DNA from: Streptomyces katrae | GTDB taxonomy: Bacteria > Actinomycetota > Actinomycetes > Streptomycetales > Streptomycetaceae | Assembly (NCBI RefSeq): GCF_000966975.1 | Contig: NZ_JZWV01001058.1 | Location: forward strand, 1 to 6,976 | DNA: 6,976 bases | Direction: 5' to 3' | Part shown: piece after piece, positions 1 through 5,905 of the stretch | Layout of the letters: every line of letters begins with the position of its first letter | Position numbering within the stretch: position 1 is the stretch's first letter | Translations under genes and position numbers: made by a program | The notes under the pieces: model-generated | The model's input: only the letters and a program-made list of their open reading frames with translations | Database searches by the model: none | Told to the model about the DNA's origin: nothing

Positions 1-60
1 CCCCCCGAGCGCCACGACCGCGCCACACCCACGGCGCGCCACCCCCCGACCCGCCAGTCA

Positions 61-89
61 TTGCCCGAGGTCACCCCCCGTGATACACA
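61..89 (+). promoter_or_regulatory. Candidate sigma-70-like promoter
   Basis: TTGCCC at 61-66 and TACACA at 84-89 are separated by 17 bases. The -35 matches the first three consensus bases; the -10 keeps TA but lacks the usual final T. It lies about 185 bases upstream of the first gene, so transcription from it would give a long leader. This is a weak match found by eye, and Streptomyces promoters are often unrecognisable by sequence. Confidence 0.2.
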
Positions 90-92
90 GAG

Positions 93-103
93 TGACCAGG
101 TCA
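93..103. promoter_or_regulatory. 11-bp inverted repeat, possible operator
   Basis: TGACC-A-GGTCA is a perfect five-base-arm inverted repeat with one central base. It sits 4-14 bases downstream of the candidate -10 element, where a repressor site would overlap the transcription start. An adjacent smaller symmetry, TCAC (71-74) with GTGA (80-83), lies in the spacer of the same promoter candidate. The regulator is unknown and a match this short can arise by chance. Confidence 0.2.
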
Positions 104-273
104 GGCCATGCGTACGACCGCACACCCGCGCACACACGGTCCGACACCCGGGACATCGGGTAAAGAGACCGGCCAAGTCGACGACGGCCGACGTTTCATC
201 AGCGAAGATAGTGAGTGACCCCTGCCACCGGGCACGGGCTACCGGAACTACCCATACAGGGGCGGTGAGTTAC

Positions 274-582
274 ATGATCCTGGCAGCCGAAAAGGGCGAT
301 ATCACCACCATCATCGGCGGAATCGCCCCGAACTGGGGGCCGTTCGGCAGTCTCGGCAACGAAGCGAAGGTCATGATCGAGGTCATCATGGCCGTGGCGA
401 TCCTCCTCTGCCTCGGCATCGCCATCTGGGGCGCCGCCAAGCAGCGCATCGGCGCCACCGCACTGCGCGACACCTTCAGCGCGGAACAGGGCAAGGGCCT
501 GATCGTGGCCGGCCTCACCGGAGTCTTCATCATCGGCTCCCTCGGCACCCTCTTCACGATCGTCTACGGAATGGCCGTCTAG
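274..582 (+). CDS. Small two-helix membrane protein, possible VirB2/TrbC-like subunit
   Basis: This is a 102-aa protein. I chose ATG 274 because AGGGG (258-262) and GGTGAG (264-269) lie just upstream, and because codons before it lack the local bias; an in-frame GTG at 265 is possible but too close to AGGGG. Residues 1-32 are a short N-terminal stretch with a Pro/Trp/Gly-rich patch (PNWGPFG). Membrane helices lie near residues 33-55 and 75-99, separated by a charged loop (KQRIGATALRDTFSAEQGKG). There is no obvious cleavable signal peptide. Being the first gene of a T4S-like operon, small, with two helices joined by a short polar loop, it fits a VirB2/TrbC-type pilin-like or channel subunit. 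That role is inferred from size, topology and position only. The family is otherwise unrecognised, and a PrgI/VirB3-like accessory is the main alternative. A 104-nt gap follows before the next gene. Confidence 0.8.
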   Translation: MILAAEKGDITTIIGGIAPNWGPFGSLGNEAKVMIEVIMAVAILLCLGIAIWGAAKQRIGATALRDTFSAEQGKGLIVAGLTGVFIIGSLGTLFTIVYGMAV

Positions 583-592
583 CAGCACCACC

Positions 593-604
593 GCGGCCGG
601 CCGC
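593..604. repeat. 12-bp perfect palindrome in the gap after gene 1
   Basis: GCGGCCGGCCGC equals its own reverse complement. It begins 10 bases after the stop codon of the small membrane protein. It has no loop or following T-run, so it is not a typical intrinsic terminator. It could attenuate read-through, protect the mRNA 3' end or bind a protein, or be chance in GC-rich DNA. Confidence 0.4.
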
Positions 605-623
605 ACCTGATGAGGAATCACCA

Positions 624-641
624 CACCGCGCCTGCGCGGTG
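624..641 (+). promoter_or_regulatory. Hairpin with 7-bp GC stem and 4-nt loop
   Basis: CACCGCG (624-630) pairs exactly with CGCGGTG (635-641) around the loop CCTG. It lies between the small membrane protein and the next gene, about 45 bases before the preferred ATG, and swallows the upstream alternative GTG start (639-641). There is no U-tract, so rho-independent termination is not clearly supported. Partial attenuation or mRNA stabilisation that lets the first gene be expressed at a higher level is plausible but inferred. Confidence 0.35.
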
Positions 642-686
642 ACGAGCGCTACCGTCGTACGACGCGGAGGGGGCGGACGACAGGCA

Positions 687-1508
687 ATGAGCAACGACGA
701 CCAGTACGGCGGGGGCGCCGTCGGCGGCACGGGCCAGACCCGCACCCGCCTGCCGGACCCCCCGTCCGACCCCTACGGCACCCCCCGCCGCACCCCCCGC
801 GCCTCGCGCGGCCTGATCACGGTGGTCGGAGTCGTGGTCCTGCTCATCGCCGCCATCGCCTTCGCGAACCAGTCCCAGGACACCGCCCAGCCCCCCACCT
901 CGGACAAACCCCCCACCACCAACGCCACCTCCCCCACGGGCACGCCCCCGGTCACCACCAAGTCCGCCGGCATCCCCAAGGGCTTCGCCCACGACGAACA
1001 GGGCGCCCAGTCCGCCGCCGCGAACTACACGGTGGCCCTCAACTCCGACGGCATGCTCAAGAAGGACGTCCGCCACGCCCTCATGGACGGGCTCTACACC
1101 CCCGAGGCGGCGGCCCAGCGCAAGGGCGGGCAGGACACCGCGTACTCGCCCGCCTTCTTCGCCTCCCTCGGCCTCGACGCGAACGGCAACGCCCCGCAGG
1201 GCAACACCTTCGTCACCCGCGCCGTCCCGGTCGGTACCCGCGTCGAGAGCTACGGCCCCGCCAACGCCAAGGTCTCCGTCTGGTACATGGCCCTGGTCGG
1301 CATGACCGGCGCCAAGTCCACCACCCCGGTGACCACCACCTGGAAGACCTGGACGTTCGAACTGACCTGGGCCGGGGACGACTGGAAGGTCGCCTCCGAC
1401 AGCCAGCAGGACGGCCCCGCCCCGGTCCCCGGCGACGTCCCCGCCTCCACGTCCGACGACATCAGCAAGGCCGTCCAGGAGTTCGGAGGGTTCACCTATG
1501 CCCGGTAG
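687..1508 (+). CDS. Bitopic membrane protein, possible VirB8/TcpC-like scaffold
   Basis: The protein has 273 aa from ATG 687. GGAGGGGG at 666-673 lies upstream, somewhat far; an in-frame GTG at 639 would add 16 residues but sits inside a hairpin, so I prefer the ATG. Residues 1-41 are a cytoplasmic-type tail rich in Gly, Pro and Arg. A single helix spans about 43-60, followed by a Pro/Thr/Ser linker (61-98). Residues about 100-240 look folded, with an Ala-rich helical start (QSAAANYTVALN) and later beta-like segments (VSVWYMALVG, TWTFELTWAGDDWKV). One N-terminal helix plus an exposed alpha+beta domain is the architecture of VirB8 and of TcpC-type conjugation proteins, which tie the channel together outside the membrane. 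The assignment rests on architecture and neighbours, not on a diagnostic motif. The stop overlaps the next start by 11 bases, suggesting translational coupling. Confidence 0.8.
   Translation: MSNDDQYGGGAVGGTGQTRTRLPDPPSDPYGTPRRTPRASRGLITVVGVVVLLIAAIAFANQSQDTAQPPTSDKPPTTNATSPTGTPPVTTKSAGIPKGFAHDEQGAQSAAANYTVALNSDGMLKKDVRHALMDGLYTPEAAAQRKGGQDTAYSPAFFASLGLDANGNAPQGNTFVTRAVPVGTRVESYGPANAKVSVWYMALVGMTGAKSTTPVTTTWKTWTFELTWAGDDWKVASDSQQDGPAPVPGDVPASTSDDISKAVQEFGGFTYAR
1485..1490 (+). promoter_or_regulatory. Ribosome binding site for the VirB6-like gene
   Basis: GGAGGG ends 7 bases before ATG 1498. It lies within the last codons of the upstream gene, so it fixes the overlapping start and supports coupled translation of the two genes. 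Confidence 0.75.
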
Positions 1509-2907
1509 CCGCCCCGGCACGCCCAGCCGCCCCGGCGCGGCCGGCCGCGCCGCCACCCTCCGCGCCGCCGCCACCCGCGCCCCCTTCCGCATCGCCGCGG
1601 CCCTGACCACCCTTCAGACGGCACTCGTACTGCTGTCCGCCCGGGCCCACGCCGCCCCCAGCCCGACCCCGCCCCCCTCCGGGTCCCCCTCGGGATCCCC
1701 GTCCGGCACCCCGGCACCCTCCAAGTGCGAAGGCGTCATCGGCACCCTCAAGGAAGCCTGCGAACGCCAGGCCGGCGGCGCGACCCCCGGCACCGGCGCC
1801 GGCACCGGGCTCTCGCCCAACAGCCCCACCGACGCCCTCAACCCCCTCGCCTCCCTCGCCCGCGGCTGCGCCGACGCGGCCGCCTGGATCGTCGGGAAGC
1901 TCAGCGAAGCCGTCAAGGGCACCGCGAACGTCGACTTCACCAATCCCGCCTTCCTCCAGCAGTACGCCGTCGTCTTCGCCGCCAGCACCGTCCTCACCCT
2001 CGTCCTCTGGCTACTGGCCGTGGCCAAGCGCGCCATCCGCGGCGTCCCCCTCTCCACCGCCCTCTCCGAGGCCATCGGCTTCCTCTGGCTGACCGTCCTC
2101 GCCTCCGCCTTCACCCCCCTGATCCTCTACACCGTGGTCTCCGCCACCGACGGCGTCACCGACGTCATCGCCTCCGCCACCGGCAGCCAGAGCGACGTCT
2201 TCTTCGGCTCCTTCACCGACGCCCTCAAAAAGGGCGACGACATCGGCGGCGGCCCGATCATGCTGATCGTCGTCGCCCTCGTCACCGTCCTCGCCGCCGG
2301 CGTCCTCTGGCTCGAACTCGTCATCCGCGCCGCCCTCCTCTACGTCGGCGCCCTCCTCGGCACCGTCGTCTACGCCGGACTCGTCGACCGCAACATGTGG
2401 GGCCACGTCCGCCGCTGGGCCGGCATCATGATCGCCGTCATCCTCGTGAAGCCGGTCATCGTCATCGTCCTCGGCCTCGCCGGCGCCCTCGCCGGCAACA
2501 AGGGCCCGAACGCCTTCTCCGCCGTCGTCTCCGGCCTCGCCATCATCCTCCTGGCGATCTTCGCCTCCGCCATGATCTACCGCTTCGTCCCCGGCTTCGG
2601 CGACGAGATCGCCTCCGCCCGCAGCAACCGCAAGCAGGCCACCGACGGCGCCCAGGCAGCCGCCGTCATCAGCTCCCCGGCCTCCCTCGTCTCCCAGGGC
2701 ATCAAGACCCACAGCAGCCGCGGCGGCGCCCACCGCGCCGGAGGCGGCGGCTCCACCGGCGGCGACGCCAACCAGATCTCCGGAGGCATGGCCGCCCACA
2801 GCAGCCGCGGCTCCGGCAGCGGGACCGGCGGCGGAAGCGTCCCGCCCGCCGCACCCCCGCCCCGCACCGGCTCGAGCACGAGGAACACAGGAGGTGACGG
2901 GCGTTGA
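1498..2907 (+). CDS. Polytopic VirB6/TrbL-like membrane protein with Gly/Ser tail
   Basis: This 469-aa protein starts with a long Arg-rich leader and a hydrophobic core near residues 31-50, ending in ARAHA before APSP, which reads as a signal peptide. A Pro/Ser/Gly stretch (53-75) follows, then a region with cysteines at 77, 88 and 124. Membrane helices fall near 155-176, 191-214, 253-271, 272-295, 307-331 and 343-362, with short polar loops such as AKRAIRG and DRNMWGHVRRW. The tail (363-469) is polar and rich in Gly and Ser, and contains two HSSRG motifs. Six or so helices with a large polar N-terminal extracytoplasmic part match VirB6/TrbL/TraG-N-like channel components of type IV systems. 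I think it corresponds to the membrane protein that accompanies SCO6880 homologues in Streptomyces, but that is from memory. It overlaps its upstream neighbour by 11 nt and its downstream neighbour by 4 nt. Confidence 0.85.
   Translation: MPGSRPGTPSRPGAAGRAATLRAAATRAPFRIAAALTTLQTALVLLSARAHAAPSPTPPPSGSPSGSPSGTPAPSKCEGVIGTLKEACERQAGGATPGTGAGTGLSPNSPTDALNPLASLARGCADAAAWIVGKLSEAVKGTANVDFTNPAFLQQYAVVFAASTVLTLVLWLLAVAKRAIRGVPLSTALSEAIGFLWLTVLASAFTPLILYTVVSATDGVTDVIASATGSQSDVFFGSFTDALKKGDDIGGGPIMLIVVALVTVLAAGVLWLELVIRAALLYVGALLGTVVYAGLVDRNMWGHVRRWAGIMIAVILVKPVIVIVLGLAGALAGNKGPNAFSAVVSGLAIILLAIFASAMIYRFVPGFGDEIASARSNRKQATDGAQAAAVISSPASLVSQGIKTHSSRGGAHRAGGGGSTGGDANQISGGMAAHSSRGSGSGTGGGSVPPAAPPPRTGSSTRNTGGDGR
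2708..2811 (+). repeat. 17-bp direct repeat in the tail of the VirB6-like gene
   Basis: CCCACAGCAGCCGCGGC occurs at 2708-2724 and again, identically, at 2795-2811, in the same codon phase. Each copy encodes the HSSRG motif (residues 405-409 and 434-438), followed by a Gly-rich run. The spacing of 87 bases is 29 codons, so the tail may have grown by duplication of a 29-residue unit, now diverged outside this core. Confidence 0.6.
2889..2897 (+). promoter_or_regulatory. Near-perfect Shine-Dalgarno deciding a TTG start
   Basis: AGGAGGTGA pairs fully with the 3' end of 16S rRNA and ends 6 bases before TTG 2904. The GTG inside it (2894) is in another frame, so the TTG is the only well-placed start for the SCO6880-family gene. 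Confidence 0.8.
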
Positions 2908-4463
2908 CGACCCAGTTCCACCAGATCCACCCCATCGCGCCCCGCCGCACGTATCTCATCGGCCGGGCCCGGCCGAACGCGATCGTCGGCAAGAACCGCG
3001 AAACCGGCGAGATCGCCCTGATCATCGTCGGCGCGTTCCTCGGCATGATGAGCGGACTGCTCGTCCCCGACCTCACCCTGCGCATCGTCACGCTCGCCGG
3101 CTTCCCGCTGCTCGCCCTCGCCGCCGTGTACGTCCCCTACAAGGGCCGCACCTTCTACCGGTGGTTCGAGATCAGCCGCAGCTACAAGCGCACCCTGCGC
3201 CGCGGCACCACCTACCGCTCGGCCGCCATGGAAGCCGGCACCCGCGCCGCCGACGGCCGCGAGGTCGAGATCGGCCCGCCCCCCGGCATCGGCCGCATCA
3301 ACTGGCTCGCCGCCCCCTTCGGCCCCGACGAGATCGCCGTCCTCCTCCACGCCGACCGCAGAACCGTCACCGCCGCCATCGAGATCGAAGGCCCCGGCGT
3401 CGGCCTGCGCGACAGCGAGGACCAGGAAGCCCTCGTCGACCGCTTCGGCACCCTCCTCAAGCACGTCGCCAACGGCGACGGCTTCGTCACCCGCCTCCAG
3501 ATGCTCGCCCGCACCCTCCCCGCCGACCCCGACGCCCACGCCAAGGACGTCGCCCAACGCGGGGACGCCACCGCCGCCACCTGGCTGCGCGACTCCTACG
3601 ACCAGCTCCAGTCGATGGTCTCCACCTCCTCCGAGCAGCACCGCGCGTACCTCGTCGCCTGCATGCACTACACCCGCGAGCTCGCCGCCGAGGCCAACAC
3701 CATCGCCCGCGCCGGCAGCACCAAGGGCCGCAAGCTCGACCGCGACGCCGGCCTCGCCATCGTCATGGCCCGCGAGCTCACCGACATCTGCGCCCGCCTC
3801 GCCGAAGCCGACATCCGCGTCCGCCAGCCCCTCGGCCAGGGACGTCTGTCCTCCCTCGTGCACTCCATGTACGATCCGGACCACCCGATCGACCACATCC
3901 AGGCCATGACCAAGCGCAACGCCTGGCCCGCCGAGCTCGACGCCGTGGAGCCCACCTACCTCCAGGCCAAGACCCGCGAATCCTCCACCCGCGCCCCGTG
4001 GTGCCACGCCACCGCGTGGATCAAGGAATGGCCGATGACCCCCGTCGGCGTGAACTTCCTGGCCCCCCTCCTCGTCCACACCCCGGACGTCATCCGCACC
4101 GTCGCCGTCACCATGGACCTCGAACCCACCGAGGTCGCCATCGAACGCATGCTGACGGAGAAGACCAACGACGAGGCCGACGCCTCCCGCGCCGCCAAGA
4201 TGAACCGCACGGTCGACCCCCGCGACATCGCCGCCCACGGCCGGCTCGACCAGAGGGGTGAAGATCTCGCCAGCGGCGCTGCCGGGGTCAACCTCGTCGG
4301 GTACATCACGGTGTCCTCCCGTTCCCCCGAAGCCCTCGCCCGCGACAAGCGCACCATCCGCGCCTCCGCCGGCAAGTCCTACCTGAAACTCGAGTGGTGC
4401 GACCGCGAGCACCACCGCGCCTTCGTCAACACCCTGCCGTTCGCCACCGGCATCCGACGCTAG
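2904..4463 (+). CDS. SCO6880-family protein (two-helix anchor plus VirB4 N-domain-like body)
   Basis: A 519-aa protein starting at TTG, four bases overlapping the previous stop (TTGA), behind a near-perfect Shine-Dalgarno. Residues 1-35 are basic and cytoplasmic. Helices near 36-54 and 60-78 form a tight hairpin, like VirB3/PrgI subunits. The segment PYKGRTFYRWFEI begins a long soluble part with no P-loop. Residues 120-330 mix strands and long helices. The part from about 348 (PTYLQAKTRESSTRAPWCHATAWIKEWP, read as consecutive pieces) to the end has features of the VirB4/TraC N-terminal domain: a Trp-Pro stretch leading to FLAPLLV, an EPTEVAIE segment, and FVNTLPFATG just before the ATPase would begin. 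I read it as a VirB3-like anchor fused to the VirB4 N-domain, with the motor on the next gene. The SCO6880 name comes from recalled family resemblance. It likely docks the ATPase at the membrane. Confidence 0.88.
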   Translation: MTTQFHQIHPIAPRRTYLIGRARPNAIVGKNRETGEIALIIVGAFLGMMSGLLVPDLTLRIVTLAGFPLLALAAVYVPYKGRTFYRWFEISRSYKRTLRRGTTYRSAAMEAGTRAADGREVEIGPPPGIGRINWLAAPFGPDEIAVLLHADRRTVTAAIEIEGPGVGLRDSEDQEALVDRFGTLLKHVANGDGFVTRLQMLARTLPADPDAHAKDVAQRGDATAATWLRDSYDQLQSMVSTSSEQHRAYLVACMHYTRELAAEANTIARAGSTKGRKLDRDAGLAIVMARELTDICARLAEADIRVRQPLGQGRLSSLVHSMYDPDHPIDHIQAMTKRNAWPAELDAVEPTYLQAKTRESSTRAPWCHATAWIKEWPMTPVGVNFLAPLLVHTPDVIRTVAVTMDLEPTEVAIERMLTEKTNDEADASRAAKMNRTVDPRDIAAHGRLDQRGEDLASGAAGVNLVGYITVSSRSPEALARDKRTIRASAGKSYLKLEWCDREHHRAFVNTLPFATGIRR

Positions 4464-4467
4464 CCGG

Positions 4468-4476
4468 AAGGAAGAG
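4468..4476 (+). promoter_or_regulatory. Ribosome binding site for the VirB4-like ATPase
   Basis: AAGGAAGAG lies 5 bases before ATG 4482 in the 18-nt gap between genes. It favours that ATG over the in-frame ATG at 4494, which would be 17 bases away. Confidence 0.6.
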
Positions 4477-4481
4477 CCGCC

Positions 4482-5900
4482 ATGCGAGATCCCATGTCCG
4501 CGCTGACGGACGCCTTCACCAGCTTCCTCTTCGGCAAGGTCGAGACCACCCGCCTGCCCGTCCGCACCTCCACCGGCCAGGCCCAGGCCGTCTACCTGCC
4601 CACCGCCGCCCCCGGCCTCGGCGACTCCGGCGTGATCATCGGCCGCGAGGTCTACAGCGGCAAGGGCTACATCTACGACCCCTTCCAGCTCTACGGCCAG
4701 CAGCTCCCGGCCCCCCACTGGCTCGTCCTCGGCGAATCCGGCAACGGCAAATCAGCCCTCGAAAAGACCTACGTCCTGCGCCAGCTCCGCTTCCGCGACC
4801 GCCAGGTCGTCGTCCTCGACGCCCAGGGCGAGGACGGAGTCGGCGAATGGAACCTCATCGCGGAAGCCCTGGGGATAACCCCCATCCGCCTGGACCCCAT
4901 CGCCGCCAACGACGGCGGGATCCGCCTCAACCCCCTCGACCCGGCGATCACCACGACCGGCCAGCTCGCGCTGCTCCGCACCATCATCGAGGTGGCGATG
5001 GGCCACGGCCTGGACGAACGCTCCGGCTTCGCCCTCAAGGTCGCGCACGCCTACGTCGTCGACACCATCCAGGACCGCCAGCCCGTCCTCACCGACATCG
5101 TCGAGCAGCTGCGCCACCCCGAACCCGAATCCGCCCTCGCGATGAACGTCGACATAGACGACGTCCGGGCCTGGGGCCTCGACGTCGCACTCGTCCTCGA
5201 CCGCCTCGTGGACGGCGACCTGCGCGGCATGTTCGACGGCCCGACGACGGTCGGCATCGACCTCGACGCCCCCCTGATCGTCTTCGACCTCTCCCACATC
5301 GACCGCAACTCCATCGCCATGCCCATCCTCATGGCGATCGTCGGCGTGTGGCTGGAACACACCTGGATCCGCCCAGACCGGAAAAAACGGATCTTCCTGG
5401 TCGAAGAGGCCTGGCACATCATCAACAGCCCCTTTGTGGCCCAGCTGTTCCAGCGCCTGCTGAAGTTCGGCCGCCGCCTCGGCCTGTCCTTCGTCGCCGT
5501 CGTCCACCACCTCTCCGACGTGGTCGACGGAGCCGCCGCCCGCGAAGCCGCGGCCATCCTCAAGATGGCCTCGACCCGCACCATCTACGCCCAGAAAGCC
5601 GACGAGGCCCGCGCCACGGGCCGCGTACTCGGCCTCCCCCGCTGGGCGGTGGAGATCATCCCCACCCTCACCCCCGGCATCGCCGTCTGGGACGTCAACG
5701 GCAACGTCCAGGTCGTCAAACACCTGATCACCGAGACCGAACGCCCCCTCGTCTACACCGACCGCGCGATGACGGAGTCCTCCACGCCCCAGCAGCTCCC
5801 CGAGGACCTGCTGGCCGCGGAACTCGAAGCGGAGGAACGCGCCCTGTACATCGAACGCCAGCGGGGCGCCGGCCCCGGATCCGCGACCACGGTGGCCTGA
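4482..5900 (+). CDS. VirB4-like P-loop ATPase (T4S motor domain)
   Basis: This 472-aa protein is an AAA+/HerA-FtsK-type motor. After a short N-terminal region (1-75) comes HWLVLGESGNGKSALEK with Walker A at residues 84-91 (Lys90, Ser91). A strand ending in VVVLDAQGED (109-118) follows, then AEALGITPIRLDP and IRLNPLD, all typical of VirB4/TraC C-terminal domains. Walker B is IFLVEEAW (304-311), with EE where most VirB4 proteins have DE. QRLLKFGRRLGLS (324-336) is the arginine-containing motif near the subunit interface, and VVHHLSDV follows where many relatives have a TQ sensor. MASTRTIYAQ (362-371) and the WDVNGNVQVVKHL segment close the core; the last ~50 residues are Glu/Ala-rich and polar. 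All catalytic residues look intact. It lacks the usual VirB4 N-domain, which the preceding gene seems to supply. It is presumably a cytoplasmic hexamer that energises assembly or transfer. Confidence 0.92.
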   Translation: MRDPMSALTDAFTSFLFGKVETTRLPVRTSTGQAQAVYLPTAAPGLGDSGVIIGREVYSGKGYIYDPFQLYGQQLPAPHWLVLGESGNGKSALEKTYVLRQLRFRDRQVVVLDAQGEDGVGEWNLIAEALGITPIRLDPIAANDGGIRLNPLDPAITTTGQLALLRTIIEVAMGHGLDERSGFALKVAHAYVVDTIQDRQPVLTDIVEQLRHPEPESALAMNVDIDDVRAWGLDVALVLDRLVDGDLRGMFDGPTTVGIDLDAPLIVFDLSHIDRNSIAMPILMAIVGVWLEHTWIRPDRKKRIFLVEEAWHIINSPFVAQLFQRLLKFGRRLGLSFVAVVHHLSDVVDGAAAREAAAILKMASTRTIYAQKADEARATGRVLGLPRWAVEIIPTLTPGIAVWDVNGNVQVVKHLITETERPLVYTDRAMTESSTPQQLPEDLLAAELEAEERALYIERQRGAGPGSATTVA

Positions 5901-5905
5901 CCGAC

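Larger units (their letters stand above)
1..273. other. Upstream leader, no supported gene
   Basis: No reading frame here shows the strong third-position C/G preference of the downstream genes. Frame 1 is open through to the first gene, but its codons in this stretch include ACA, AGA, TTG and ATA, and its peptide is a low-quality Arg/His/Pro/Thr mix, so I read it as non-coding. The stretch has CA-rich and C-rich runs, a small hairpin (ACCCG at 146-150 with CGGGT at 157-161) and the promoter and operator candidates listed separately. It most likely carries the operon promoter and 5' leader. I cannot tell whether the first ~60 bases belong to a neighbouring gene's end or start. Confidence 0.5.

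Noticed and set aside
1..60. Possible start of a divergent minus-strand gene
   Set aside because: A GTG with a G-rich upstream stretch can be read, but only about 14 codons are available, too few to judge.
244..271. ECF-sigma-like GGAAC ... GTT promoter
   Set aside because: The spacing of 20 bases is too long and the second element overlaps the ribosome site and start of the first gene.
61..273. N-terminal extension of the first gene back to TTG 61
   Set aside because: Codon choice and peptide composition are non-coding in character, and a ribosome site sits just before ATG 274.
1725..2897. Plus-strand frame inside the VirB6-like gene
   Set aside because: Arg/His/Pro-rich shadow with no ribosome site, while the overlapping frame has clear helices and a signal sequence.
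2894..4261. Plus-strand frame with GTG start overlapping the SCO6880-family gene
   Set aside because: The product is almost wholly Arg, His and Pro, typical of a +2 shadow. The Shine-Dalgarno falls on top of the GTG and fits TTG 2904 instead.
2577..4718. Very long minus-strand open frame (713 codons)
   Set aside because: It spans three plus-strand gene parts, is dominated by Gly, Val, Asp and Ala, and shows no domain logic. It is the expected antisense shadow of GC-biased third positions.
5382..5387. A6 run (AAA AAA codons) in the ATPase as a slippage site
   Set aside because: It is not a standard slippery heptamer, no stimulatory structure is evident, and the zero frame continues with the intact Walker B motif.
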